Source: Candidatus Endomicrobiellum calonymphae (GTDB taxonomy: Bacteria; Elusimicrobiota; Endomicrobiia; Endomicrobiales; Endomicrobiaceae). Taken from it: a stretch of DNA of 57,298 nt. Numbering within the stretch: the first letter of the stretch is position 1; each line of letters opens with the position of its first letter. Made by a program: the position numbers and the translations under genes. The DNA is taken from NCBI GenBank assembly GCA_031269945.1, contig JAISYK010000010.1:1-57298 (forward strand), read 5' to 3'. Below are positions 18,539 to 28,149 of the stretch, piece after piece. The notes below the pieces were generated by a model. It was not told where the DNA came from. It was given only the letters and a program-made list of their open reading frames with translations, and did not search any database.

Positions 18539-19243
18539 ATGTTTTGTTTGAAATTTTTTAAAAATATTTTTGCATTTTTATTAGTGCCTGCAGCTGGAGC
18601 TGCGGGCTGTGTGTTTTTAGAATATTTGTTGTATTTTGCGATCTGTGCCAAAAGTAAATGTGAGTACGTTCCTTTTTGGATAGGTGTTGTGTGCTATATA
18701 GTGTTTCAGATTGTTTTTTACAAACCTATGAGGACTTATGTGTTTGGACATGAGCTTTCTCACGCAGTAGTCGGTGTTTTGAGCGGTGCCAAAGTCAAGA
18801 AATTTAACGTTGGTAAAAAGTTTGGAAGTGTAGTTTTAACCAAGGGTAATATTTGTATAGCTCTTGCACCCTATTTTTTTCCTGTATATACTTTTGCAGT
18901 AATAATGATTTACGTTTTTTTAGGTTGGTTCACAGATATAAGAATTTTTTATGGGTTCTTCCTTTTTTTCGTTGGCTTTTCATGTGCTTTTCATGTTGCT
19001 CTTACGATATGTGCACTTGTAACGAAACAATCGGATTTAAAAATTCACGGTGTTTTTTTTTCTTTGGTTATGATTTTTACGCTGAATACTGCTGTATTTG
19101 CTACAATTGCAGCTCTGGTTTTTCCAAATGAAGTGAATTTAAAAAAAATATTTCTTCAAATTTTCGTCAATGTGATAAATGTTTATAAATTTATGTATAA
19201 TGGAGTGTTAGGAGTATGGTTGGCATTCCAAAAGATGAAATAA
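18539..19243 (+). CDS. Putative membrane zinc metalloprotease (M50-like, HELSH motif)
   Basis: This 234-residue protein has about five or six hydrophobic helices and the zinc protease motif HELSH at 71-75 (consensus HExxH) within FGHELSHAVVGVLSGAKV. The placement of HExxH just after a helix, followed by GxxV, resembles site-2 protease (M50B) relatives. The second metal ligand motif of classical S2P (NxxPxxxxDG) is not seen; ALAPYFFPVY near 105-115 may take its place. It overlaps the next gene by 28 bases. The ribosome binding site is weak. The substrate is unknown; the neighbours suggest an envelope role. Confidence 0.65.
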   Translation: MFCLKFFKNIFAFLLVPAAGAAGCVFLEYLLYFAICAKSKCEYVPFWIGVVCYIVFQIVFYKPMRTYVFGHELSHAVVGVLSGAKVKKFNVGKKFGSVVLTKGNICIALAPYFFPVYTFAVIMIYVFLGWFTDIRIFYGFFLFFVGFSCAFHVALTICALVTKQSDLKIHGVFFSLVMIFTLNTAVFATIAALVFPNEVNLKKIFLQIFVNVINVYKFMYNGVLGVWLAFQKMK

Positions 19244-19803
19244 AAAGAAAAATGGTTCATTTATTATCTCTTATATATGTGCTTAGCTATTGGTATGTCT
19301 CGAAAGTTGTTGTTGTTTGTGAACTTTTTATCGCGATTATTGTCGTTGTTTTTTTTGAATATTTAAGATTTAAAAATCATAGGTTCAACAATTTTTTTAA
19401 AAATAATTTTAAAGGGTTCTATAGACCTGAAGAAGCTAATAGGATTAGTGGATTAATTGGTACATTGGTTGGTGCACTACTTACTATTTTAATGTTTCAT
19501 AATAAATATATGGTTTTTACAAGTTTCCTTTATTTTGCTTTTGGTGATTCTTCTGCAGCTTTAATAGGTAGAGCTTTAGGGAAGAATAAAACATTTGCAG
19601 GGAAAAGCTTGAAAGGCAGTTTAGCGTGTTTTATAGTTTGTTTTATAATAGGGATTTTTATCTTCAATTGGAAGTTTGCATTAATAGGTGCTGTTGTGTC
19701 AACTATAGTTGAAGCGATACCGTGGAAAATGAACGATAATTTTTGGATGCAAATAATTAATGCTGGATTTCTATCGTTTTTGTCGAAGATAATGACATAC
19801 TAA
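19216..19803 (+). CDS. CTP-dependent diacylglycerol/polyprenol kinase family protein
   Basis: This 195-residue membrane protein belongs to the CTP transferase-like group that includes phosphatidate cytidylyltransferase, Dgk1, Sec59 and phytol kinase. The N-terminal KRKMVHL matches the family's RKxxH motif, which is why the start at 19216 is preferred over Met-13. FGDSSAALIGRALGK near 114-128 and FAGKSLKGSLACF follow, with IVEAIPWKMNDNF near the end matching the family's ExxP..DN motif. Likely substrates are diacylglycerol, undecaprenol or another isoprenoid alcohol. It overlaps the M50-like gene, so the two are probably coupled. Confidence 0.8.
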   Translation: MVGIPKDEIKRKMVHLLSLIYVLSYWYVSKVVVVCELFIAIIVVVFFEYLRFKNHRFNNFFKNNFKGFYRPEEANRISGLIGTLVGALLTILMFHNKYMVFTSFLYFAFGDSSAALIGRALGKNKTFAGKSLKGSLACFIVCFIIGIFIFNWKFALIGAVVSTIVEAIPWKMNDNFWMQIINAGFLSFLSKIMTY

Positions 19804-19851
19804 CTGATTATTTTATTTGTACTTGAAAAAGCTATATTAAAGAAAGACAGA

Positions 19852-20529
19852 ATGAAAAAAAATATTATGGTATTTGTGGTTTTTTTTACATCTATATGTG
19901 TAGGTTTTGCTCAGAAAAAAATATTTTATTCTGATAGTCCTGGAAGTGTTAAAGAAATTGCTTTGACTTTTGACGATGGCCCTAACAAAGTGACAAAAAA
20001 AATTTTAGATATATTAAAAAAAAAAAATGTTAGAGCTACGTTTTTCCTAGTCGGGATAAGAGCAAAATCTAATCCAGATATGGTAAGAGCGATTGTTTCT
20101 GCTGGACATGAAATTGCAAATCATACTTTTAAACACATAAATTTTTATTCTTATGAGGGGAAAGATAAGACAATTAAAATAGAAGAAGAGCTTTTACAGA
20201 GTGAAAATATAATTAAAAAAATTACGAATATTAAAACTTCTTTGGTTCGTTTTCCTTATGGCTATTCAAAATCAGATGCTGTAGAAGTGGCAAAAAAGTG
20301 GGGTTATTATGTGATAAATTGGAGTTTTGGATGTGATTGGGAAAAAGTAACTGCTGAGGAAATGTATAGTAAGTATAAAAAAGCTGCGAAAGATGGTGCT
20401 ATATTTTTGATGCACGATTTAAATGAAAATAGTAAAATTTTACTGTTTTTAAGTGATTTTATAGATGAGCTTAAGAAATCGAATTATAAAATAGTTACTG
20501 TAAGTGAGCTTTTAGGTTTAGCTTCTTAA
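19852..20529 (+). CDS. Polysaccharide deacetylase (NodB/CE4 family), secreted
   Basis: CE4 enzymes remove acetyl groups from chitin oligomers, peptidoglycan or other GlcNAc polymers. A signal peptide covers about residues 1-20 (MKKNIMVFVVFFTSICVGFA). The NodB domain shows LTFDDGPN with the Asp pair at 41-42, metal-binding H91 and H95 in NHTFKH, RFPYGY near 134-139, and INWSFGCDW and FLMHDL at the C-terminal end. At 225 aa it is a complete catalytic domain without extra modules. It follows the CTP-transferase-like gene by 50 bases. Peptidoglycan modification is the most likely role in this envelope cluster. Confidence 0.85.
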   Translation: MKKNIMVFVVFFTSICVGFAQKKIFYSDSPGSVKEIALTFDDGPNKVTKKILDILKKKNVRATFFLVGIRAKSNPDMVRAIVSAGHEIANHTFKHINFYSYEGKDKTIKIEEELLQSENIIKKITNIKTSLVRFPYGYSKSDAVEVAKKWGYYVINWSFGCDWEKVTAEEMYSKYKKAAKDGAIFLMHDLNENSKILLFLSDFIDELKKSNYKIVTVSELLGLAS

Positions 20530-21801
20530 TGATAGTGAAAATATGATAAGAGTCGAGTCAGGTGTATTTTACGAATGGACAGTATTCATTTTTTTATAGT
20601 AAGCTTTTTATGAATAAAATCTCAGATCAGAAAATAATAAATCCAGTGTGGGTAAGAAAGCATTTGCGGATATTGAACTTAAATCTAAGGCGTAAAAATT
20701 CTAATATTTTGTAAGTTCTCCGTAAAAATTATTGTGAAGGCACTTTAATAAGATATAAATTTATTTATTATTAAATAAAATTTAAAATCGCGTCTTTTCA
20801 AAACGTGTTAATTGTAAATATGAGGATGTTTTAAACTCTTTGCAAATCTTTCAACGACACGAATGAATACAAGGTTTTAATCTATTTTTTCTTTATATAA
20901 AATGAACTTTTTCTGTAATTCTAAGTCGATTATATTTTTAAAAAAAATTAAAAGTTCAACTCTGAAAAAAGAGGTGAATTTTTTGGTTTATTTGACGTAT
21001 TATCTCGTAGTGCTGTTTTCAGGGTGATAGACTAATGATATTTGTTGAAAATTCGTTTTTTCTTTTTTTATTTTTTGTATTGTTGCTGCAATCTGCTGAA
21101 AAAAGAATAGAACAACAATTAGTGGCCATTTTTCATAAAAAAAATACTTATTTATTCTCTTTTGCATTATTTACTGAAACCCATAATCAGTATTTACATT
21201 TCTGGACTGCTTAGGTTTTTCATTTTCTATTAATTAAGAGCTACTGTACAAAGCTTCATTCTACTCCACAACATGAGATGAGAGGGGTCGTTTTTATCTT
21301 CTACAACACAATGACAATAATAATTTTTATTCATTATCTAAAAAAAACAATCTTGTGATTGATTACGATTACCATTAAGATTTTCATCTACAAACTCATA
21401 CTGGAAATGTTGTGCCACTCCACTTTTTTTATTCTCATTATGTTAGACTTCATATTACTTACTCTGATTATCGCCTATTTCTTCCTATACCCCCTCTTAC
21501 TCTCAGCACATTTAAAAAATAAAATGTTAAAATTCCAGAATTACGAGTTTTATTCACTTTTCAGGTCAATATCGCATTTTTTTTTTATCGAATCATCATT
21601 TATTAATTTAATGACGCATTATTGTAGTTCGTAATGTCTTTTTAATTTTGATTTGTTTAATTTAATAGATGTTGGAGCATATAAATTAGAGGTCAGATGG
21701 GAAGTATCTTATCTGCCATTACAAACAGTTACTTTTTTGCACATGGCATAAATTTTTATTAATATGAAGAGAATTGATATTGATGTGCTGTATTTGATTT
21801 C
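20530..21801. other. 1.3 kb without an intact gene
   Basis: Stops interrupt all frames apart from a 91-codon hydrophobic frame at 21359-21634, which has no ribosome binding site and no family resemblance. I see no tRNA, repeat or strong promoter here. It is probably decayed sequence between convergent genes. Confidence 0.5.
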
Positions 21802-22518
21802 TTATATGATATGCTCAAGGACAATAATGATAATCACACCAGCAAGCAGGGTAAGAGATGTAAGTCTATTTTTGCATTTGTAAGTTTTTGGAATTAAACC
21901 TGAAGCGGAAAGAAAGATAAAAGTACCTGCAGTTATGCTTAGTAAAGTGCTAAGAACTGTCATAGATATATTTTTGAATAGAAATATACCCAAAAATGTA
22001 CCTATCGGAGTAAAGCAGGCTGTAAGAAATGAAAGATTAAAAATTTTCTTTTTAGAGGCATTATTGTTATGCAGGAGAATGCCTGAAACCGTTACTCCGT
22101 CGGGAAGCTTATGCAGTAGTATTGTAAGAGTTGTAAGAATTCCTGTGCTGATATTTGCTTCAAAACCTATGGAGATTACAAGTCCATCAGTGATTGAATG
22201 TAAAGAAAATCCTATAATTGATGTTAAATCTATGTGCTTATGATGTTTGTCGTCATGGTAGTGGTGAAACAAAATTACAAATTCTAAAAATAACATAATT
22301 AAAAAACCTAAAAGGACATACATCATTACTTTAGTAGAGTTGGTGCTGATACTTAAGCTTTTTGGTATTAAATGAGTAAATGCTAAAGTAAGCATTACGC
22401 CTGCTGAAAAGTTTATTATGAGAAAAGAGTTTTTTTTGGACCATTTATGGAAAATTAGTACTAAGATAGTGCCCATCATTGCCGCACTTGCCGCTATAAG
22501 CGAATAAATAATTTTCAT
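21802..22518 (-). CDS. ZIP family divalent metal transporter
   Basis: ZIP proteins import Zn2+, Fe2+ or Mn2+ into the cytosol. The 238-residue protein has about eight hydrophobic helices. The metal site of helix 4 is HSITDG (H107, D111) and that of helix 5 is HKLPDG (H136, D140); the family usually has HxxPEG, so Asp replaces Glu. A His/Asp-rich cytoplasmic loop (HHYHDDKHHKH, 85-95) lies between helices 3 and 4, typical for the family. AAGAGAAG precedes the ATG. The metal cannot be assigned. Confidence 0.88.
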   Translation of the reverse strand: MKIIYSLIAASAAMMGTILVLIFHKWSKKNSFLIINFSAGVMLTLAFTHLIPKSLSISTNSTKVMMYVLLGFLIMLFLEFVILFHHYHDDKHHKHIDLTSIIGFSLHSITDGLVISIGFEANISTGILTTLTILLHKLPDGVTVSGILLHNNNASKKKIFNLSFLTACFTPIGTFLGIFLFKNISMTVLSTLLSITAGTFIFLSASGLIPKTYKCKNRLTSLTLLAGVIIIIVLEHII

Positions 22519-22563
22519 CTTCTCTTTTTTTTCCTGAAGTTTATTTTAACGATTTTGTGATTT

Positions 22564-23154
22564 TTACAATTTTTTTGACAATAATACAGAACATCTTTTT
22601 TTGTTTTTTAGCATTCCAACAGATTTTTTTATTAATAGTATTGTTTGTATCGTAACTAATACAGTGAAGAATGCGCTTAAATAATAATCTAGAGAAACTA
22701 TTCTTTCAAAAATATGAACCGAAAATCCAAGTATTATCAAAAATGATAATAAAGCTGTGAGAATGAATTGTCTATCAATGAAAGAGCAAAAAACAAATCC
22801 AATGAATACTATAGTTGTCGTTATTTCTGAAACATTCACGCTTATGATTTTTGATGATTGAGTATGAACATCCATGGAAATTGAAGCTTTGTTTGTCACA
22901 ACCAAGGCTAGAATAAAAAGAGTCATCGAGTTCAAAATAATTGAAACAATCTGTGCTCTTTGCAAGCTTTCATCAATTTCATCAATTTCATTTGAGCATA
23001 TAAATTTTAAGAATGAAGAGAGAGTATTTATAATAATCAAATTTGCATGAGAAAACAGCACAAAACTTTTAGAATAGAATGCTCCTACTGTTTGTAGGAG
23101 CATTGATACAAAGCTAACAACCAAAACAGTGAATATTTTTATTCCTTTTTCCAT
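22564..23154 (-). CDS. Membrane protein resembling the CDF transmembrane domain but lacking metal ligands
   Basis: This 196-residue protein has five or six hydrophobic helices and no soluble domain. Its layout resembles the transmembrane half of cation diffusion facilitators (CzcD/FieF): the segment FSHANLIIIN at 34-43 lies where CDFs have the SDAxHxxxD metal motif, with His, Leu and Asn in place of the Asp, His and Asp ligands. The C-terminal LDYYLSAFFTVLVTIQTI resembles the CDF helix 6 (WxDPxxSLxIAxLI). The cytoplasmic domain is absent. If the relationship is right, it cannot transport metal in the usual way. It lies between the ZIP gene and pyk, 45 bases from the former. The assignment is inference. 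Confidence 0.45.
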   Translation of the reverse strand: MEKGIKIFTVLVVSFVSMLLQTVGAFYSKSFVLFSHANLIIINTLSSFLKFICSNEIDEIDESLQRAQIVSIILNSMTLFILALVVTNKASISMDVHTQSSKIISVNVSEITTTIVFIGFVFCSFIDRQFILTALLSFLIILGFSVHIFERIVSLDYYLSAFFTVLVTIQTILLIKKSVGMLKNKKRCSVLLSKKL

Positions 23155-23185
23155 AGTATGTATGTACGAATAAAGCAGAAAAACT

Positions 23186-24226
23186 TTAATTTTGTTTAGG
23201 TACGATATGACTGTTTTTTTCTGTAAACTTTATTATATTGCCCATAATTTCGACAACTTTATCTGGATACTGACCTACAGCCGTTTCTGCAGAAAGCATG
23301 ACATAATCAGTTCCATCTATGACTGCATTTGCTACATCACTCACCTCAGCTCTTGTTGGCATGGGATTTTTAATCATGCTCTCAAGCATCTGAGTTGCAA
23401 TTATTACAAACTTTTTTTGTAGCACACATTTTTTTATTATATGTTTTTGCATTATGGGAACTGACCATATGGGAATTGAAATTCCCATATCTCCTCTTGC
23501 GACCATTATTCCATCACATACTTTAAGAATAGATTCAATGTTATCAATTCCTGTTTTATCTTCAATTTTTGCAATAAGTTCGCAGTTTTTATTATTTTTT
23601 GATTTTAAGATGTCTATTAATGGTTCCATGTCAGAACGATCTCTTACAAAAGAATTTGCAATAAAATCCGCGTCATATTCTAGTGCATAAATCATTCCTT
23701 CTCTGTCCTTTTCTTCTATTAACGGAAACTTAAGATTTGCTTGTGGGATATTCACGCCTTTATGTTCTTTTAAAGTGTAGTCTATTTGAACCTCAGTAAC
23801 AAGCTCGTTACTTGTTGAGGATAAAACTTTAAGTATAAGATTGCCATCATCTACAAATATATTTAATCCTTTTTTTACATCGGCAAGAGGATTTAGATAA
23901 TCTATAAAAACTCTTTTATTATCACCTATTACTTCTTTCCCTTTATTCGTAAGAATTAATTGTTGCCCTTTTTTTATTTTCGTTTTTCCATCTTTTATCT
24001 TACCAATTCTTATTCTATGACCTTCAAGATCTACAAGAATTTTTACGTGTTTCTTGTATTTTTTATTTAAAGCTTTTATCAACTTAAAATCTTTTTCATG
24101 TTCTTCATAAGTGGAGTGTGAAAAATTAAGTCTTGCCACTGTCATCCCTTTATCTGACATTTTTTTTAAAATTTTAAGAGAACGCGTTGAAGGCCCCATC
24201 GTACAAATAATTCCTGTCTTACTCAC
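23186..24226 (-). CDS. pyk: Pyruvate kinase lacking the C-terminal domain
   Basis: Pyk converts phosphoenolpyruvate and ADP to pyruvate and ATP. The A and B domains are present: CTMGPSTRS at 8-16, [13 protein letters not shown] at 31-43, [12 protein letters not shown], the B domain lid at about 70-165, [23 protein letters not shown] and [12 protein letters not shown]. The protein ends at 346 aa, shortly after the barrel; typical enzymes are about 470 aa with a C-terminal effector domain. The stop lies only 31 bases from the next gene start, so there is no hidden remainder. Loss of the domain would remove allosteric control and part of the tetramer interface. AAGGAG sits six bases before the GTG start. 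Confidence 0.9.
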   Translation of the reverse strand: MSKTGIICTMGPSTRSLKILKKMSDKGMTVARLNFSHSTYEEHEKDFKLIKALNKKYKKHVKILVDLEGHRIRIGKIKDGKTKIKKGQQLILTNKGKEVIGDNKRVFIDYLNPLADVKKGLNIFVDDGNLILKVLSSTSNELVTEVQIDYTLKEHKGVNIPQANLKFPLIEEKDREGMIYALEYDADFIANSFVRDRSDMEPLIDILKSKNNKNCELIAKIEDKTGIDNIESILKVCDGIMVARGDMGISIPIWSVPIMQKHIIKKCVLQKKFVIIATQMLESMIKNPMPTRAEVSDVANAVIDGTDYVMLSAETAVGQYPDKVVEIMGNIIKFTEKNSHIVPKQN

Positions 24227-24790
24227 TTTATACTCCTTTTATCCATTACCACAAATGCTGCCCTAATGTTACTTAAAGCTTAAAGTCAAGTTAAATGTGA
24301 TATACCTTTATAATAACTACAACACCTTAGCATTCACATAAAATTTTCGCAAAAATTTATGAGCATTCACAAAAATGGACAAAACACAAAAATCTCTTTT
24401 ATTATCGTTAGATTTTTTCAAAAACGAAAAAACCCGGTCATTAAATCTTATACGATTAGACATTTTTAATTTTATGAGACATCAAATAAACAACCTAGAC
24501 GGGTACATTACCGTACATACTATATATATAAACTTCATTAAAACATCTTTCCATCCAGAACACTTCCCCCCCCTTAATGTACAATCTAAATCACCTCTCA
24601 GACAGATCATGAGAGTTTCTCCTAGTTTATCGCACAGCACAAGAACCTAAAATCCGTAACTTTACATGAAGAACCTAATAAAAAACGACAAAAACCACTC
24701 TTTTTAACAAAAAGATTCAATATAAATCCTCACACGCACCCCGGCTTATTGTATATAAATTTAATATTTTAAGTCAATTATGGTCATGAA
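24227..24790. other. 0.56 kb intergenic region between pyk and rnhA
   Basis: No supported gene. A 91-codon plus-strand frame at 24375-24650 has no recognisable domain. A run of eight C occurs at about 24566-24573. GCATTCACA occurs twice around 24330-24370. Confidence 0.45.
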
Positions 24791-25474
24791 TTATTTCCTT
24801 CTCATCGCAGCTTTTTGGGCTAAAGAGTCAACTTTGTCATTTCTAGAGTTTCCGGTGTGGCTTTTTATATGTCTCCACTCAATTTTTATTTTTGTTTTAA
24901 GAATGAAGTTTACATACTCTTTTGAAATGTCATTTTTCGCTTTCCATTCACCGGTTATAAATTTTTCTATGCCTTGATAGTCGTAATTGATTCTTATTTT
25001 TTTTACATTGTTGTCCTGACACCATTTTACTGTTTCAATAATGGATTTTAACTCTCCTCCAAATTGTCTAAATTGCGTATTTGAAATAGTTCCTGAAATT
25101 TCAGCTTTTATTTCATTCCCCAAATAAATAATCGCACCGTAGCCTGTATTGCCTGAAATGTATGAGCCGTCTACAAAGGCTTCATAAATATTACTTTCTG
25201 TTGGGTAAATTTTAAAATGACTTACTATATCCCACGCCAAATCTATAGCTGTATCAATTTCAGAGTTGTATATTTGTTTTTTTATAGAGTAAGTGTTTCT
25301 CGTAGGCTTATAGTAAATCAGAATACTCCCGCAAGATTTATTGTTTGCAAAAATTGTAAGTTTAACGGAGTAATTTTTGAAAGAATTGTCGTCAAAAAAA
25401 GATCTTATATTTTGTTTTTTAAGTGTACTTTGTAACTTTAAAGCTTTATTTTTTAGTTTGTTTCTATACAGCAT
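24791..25474 (-). CDS. rnhA: Ribonuclease HI
   Basis: RNase HI cuts the RNA strand of RNA-DNA hybrids. The catalytic domain occupies the C-terminal two thirds: FVDGSYISGNTGYGAI with D102, GGELKSIIE with E141, INYDYQGIEKFI with D165, IEWRHIKSHTG with His-206, and NDKVDSLAQ with D216. The first 90 residues form an extension that does not show the usual viroplasmin-like hybrid-binding signature clearly. AGGAGAAG precedes ATG 25474. The gene follows rmuC by 30 bases on the same strand and is probably cotranscribed with it. Confidence 0.88.
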   Translation of the reverse strand: MLYRNKLKNKALKLQSTLKKQNIRSFFDDNSFKNYSVKLTIFANNKSCGSILIYYKPTRNTYSIKKQIYNSEIDTAIDLAWDIVSHFKIYPTESNIYEAFVDGSYISGNTGYGAIIYLGNEIKAEISGTISNTQFRQFGGELKSIIETVKWCQDNNVKKIRINYDYQGIEKFITGEWKAKNDISKEYVNFILKTKIKIEWRHIKSHTGNSRNDKVDSLAQKAAMRRK

Positions 25475-25504
25475 TATTGTGTCTTCTCCTAAAATTGTTT
25501 TATG

Positions 25505-26680
25505 TTATTGTATGTGATTTAAGATTTCTTCTGGAATTTCTCTTTTTGTTGATGCTCCGAGTTCTTTTAATTTTTGTACTCTTTCTATAAGACTATCACC
25601 TTTTTTATCGGATGAATGAAGCCTTTTTATTGCTTCCTGTGTTTTGCTTTTTGCTTCTGATATTTTTTTGTCAGCTTCTATCAAAATTTGGCTAAATGTA
25701 ACAAATTTATCGTAGAGACTGCCTCCCTGTTTTGCTATCTCAAGTACATTTTTTTTCTGATATTCCTGACGCCATATGTATTCAACAGTTTTTAGAGTGG
25801 CTAGGAGCGTTGACGGAGTTACGATCACTATGTTTTTTTTAAAAGCGTAGGCAACAAGATTGGGTTTATCTTTTACAGCAAGCGAAATTGCTCCTTCTAT
25901 AGGTACGAACATCAAAACATACTCGGGCTGGTTTAAGTTTGGTAGATTTGCGTAGTCTTTTAAAACAATCTCGTCGATGTGTTTTTTTATGCTTGTGGAA
26001 TGTTGTTTTAAATAAACTTTTTTATCTAACTCATTTTGTGAGCTATAATAGTTCTCATAGGCTACAAGCGAAGTTTTAGCATCTATTATGACATGTTTTT
26101 TGTCTGGTAAATTTACTATATAATCTGGGATTTTTTTTTCGTCATCAGTTTTAAATTGTTTCTGGGGTATATAGTTTACCCCCTCGACCATTCCAACATA
26201 CTCAAAAATCCTTTCAATACTTAATTCACCCCATATTCCTTGAATTTTATTTTCACCTTTCAAAGCTTTGGCAAGATTATTGGCTTCTTCGCTTATCTTT
26301 TTATTAAGATTTGTCAGTTTCTCCAATTCTTTTTGTAATTCTGACATTTTCTCAGCTTCGTAAATTTGAAGATTCTCAATCTTATTTTTAAATTCGTCTA
26401 TTTTTATTTTAAAAGGGGTTACAACATTTTCTAAAGAATTTTTATTTAAGTTTGTAATTTGCGTGTTTTTTTTCTCTAATATTTTCGAAGCGATGTTTTC
26501 AAATTCTATTTTTAAACTTTCATTAAGCCCCGATTGTTTTTCAATTTGCTCAGTTAGATTTTTAATTTTTTGTTCCTTCGCTGCATTGTCTTTTGTTGCA
26601 GATATATGTTTATACATAGATAAACAAATTCCTAATGCCATTCCAAATAGAAACGATAAAATTGGAATTGTTATGCTCAC
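25505..26680 (-). CDS. rmuC: DNA recombination protein RmuC
   Basis: RmuC proteins limit recombination at inverted repeats; they carry a predicted PD-(D/E)XK-like core. The 391-residue protein has an N-terminal membrane anchor (about 3-20), a long Lys/Glu-rich coiled coil to about 145, and then the conserved core: GIWGELSIERIFEYVGMVEG near 149-168, PDYIVNLPDKKHVIIDAKTS, YVLMFVPIEGAI and TPSTLLATLKTVEYIWRQE. AGGAGGAGGGGG precedes the GTG start by seven bases, an unusually strong site. It probably heads a two-gene operon with rnhA. Confidence 0.9.
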   Translation of the reverse strand: MSITIPILSFLFGMALGICLSMYKHISATKDNAAKEQKIKNLTEQIEKQSGLNESLKIEFENIASKILEKKNTQITNLNKNSLENVVTPFKIKIDEFKNKIENLQIYEAEKMSELQKELEKLTNLNKKISEEANNLAKALKGENKIQGIWGELSIERIFEYVGMVEGVNYIPQKQFKTDDEKKIPDYIVNLPDKKHVIIDAKTSLVAYENYYSSQNELDKKVYLKQHSTSIKKHIDEIVLKDYANLPNLNQPEYVLMFVPIEGAISLAVKDKPNLVAYAFKKNIVIVTPSTLLATLKTVEYIWRQEYQKKNVLEIAKQGGSLYDKFVTFSQILIEADKKISEAKSKTQEAIKRLHSSDKKGDSLIERVQKLKELGASTKREIPEEILNHIQ

Positions 26681-27419
26681 ACAATTACCCCCTCCTCCTA
26701 GAAAAATTCTACATAAAAACCAACCTCGCTTTCAAACTTTTAATTTAAAATTTTTTAAGATTTTTGAATTTAGAGCATAATTAACTAAGCACAGATTACT
26801 AAAAATTCAAACATTCCATAGTGTATACATTGTTGTGCATGCTGATGGCCACAATAAATAATAATAAAGTTACATAGAGTAATGAATTAACTAGGTTATT
26901 GACAAGTACTCTAATTTGTGTTACACAAAATTACGGAAATGTTAAAATTTGAATAGTGGAAGATATCAGGATGTATAAATAAGTATACAGTATTTGAGGG
27001 TTAATTTTTGGCTTTTTTACTGTGTTGTGATGGTAGTTGCTTTTGTTGAAATTGTCTAGGGTAACAGTTTATTGCCTTGTGAGAAAATGAGAAAAGAGTT
27101 AGGAGGGGTATTTATTGTTTTGTTGTTGAAAAGTGCGGGAGCTATCTATAGGGTGATGTTTAATTAAAAATCGTCGTAATAATAATGGTTTTTTTTCAAA
27201 GTTTTACCAGTTGTTTAGTAGTTTATGGAAATCCCAGATTGCAGATTAAAAAGTTTTTGAGTTAATAGAAAAAAGGAACTGTACGTTATTATATTAACTT
27301 GGATTGAAAAGTTTTGTTAAGAAATTTAACGAGAACAAGAGAGATATGATGATTATGTATTGCATCAGATAGTGAATTTTGTCGTAAGTTTGAGATTATT
27401 TGCGTGTAAGTGTAAAAAT
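26681..27419. other. 0.74 kb decayed region
   Basis: No open frame of note. Around 27080-27130 a short frame starting MRKELGGVFIVLLLKS looks like a signal peptide after an AGGAGG-like sequence, and could be the start of the remnant that follows. Confidence 0.4.
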
Positions 27420-28120
27420 TTACGAACGTAAGCTTATAAATCCTCAAATACTAAAAGTATTAGATGATAAATAAGAAAAATTAGTAACGCTTAAAGAAAA
27501 TGTTTAAGATGATGTTGAAAAAGAAAAGATAAAAATAAGATTTCAGTAAAAAAGAAATATTGTGTATTACTGCACGAAAGAGTAAGGTGTTATATAATGG
27601 CTATGAGAGAATTGGTAAAAAAGTGTATGTAGATGGAATAAAAATGGTAGAGAGAAAGATATAGATAAATTGGAAATTGGAATGCTACATTTATGTCTTT
27701 AATTTTTTACCAGAGTTGAATGTTCACTTCTTTGGCAGGCAAACATCATCCGGACATTGTGGAGATGCTAGAATATCTTTTAAATCACTTCATTATCGTG
27801 TATGTTTTATGAGAGTATAAAGTACTATTGTTGAAGATGAAGGTGGCTTTTATATTGGTGTTACGCATTTGGACTTAGCAATAATGCTATCTTAAAAACT
27901 CCAGATATAAGTATTTTATTTACAGTTTTTCTTCCGGTTTTTATATTTCAGAAAATGATGTTTTTAGTGTTGAGTTGGAATTACGGGAAAGATGCAGTTT
28001 AACTATAGATTATGAAACGAATAGAACTAATTTATGAGAAATATATGAAGAACTTTTTATTGTTGGATTAATCCTTCTTGTAAGCCGCGACTTATGGTAT
28101 AGAGTGTAAGAGCTAGCTAC
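27420..28120 (+). pseudogene. Remnant of an unidentified, possibly beta-rich envelope protein
   Basis: Coherent protein phrases appear in successive frames: ERKLINPQILKVLDD near 27425-27470, NGYERIGKKVYVDG near 27597-27640, SGHCGDARISFKSLHY near 27749-27797, GGFYIGVTHLDL near 27843-27880, LKTPDISI, and ELRERCSLTIDYETNR near 27980-28025. At least four frameshifts separate them. The repeated aromatic/charged strand pattern near the end suggests an outer-membrane or exported beta protein, perhaps starting near 27085. The family is not recognised. Confidence 0.35.
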
Positions 28121-28149
28121 CTGTATAGTGCATTATAGTTTTTGTTTTG

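Noticed and set aside
21359-21634. 91-codon hydrophobic open frame
   Set aside because: Hydrophobicity follows from T-rich DNA; no start signal and no known domain.
24375-24650. 91-codon open frame upstream of pyk
   Set aside because: No ribosome binding site, low-complexity Ser/Leu/Asn content and no similarity recognised.
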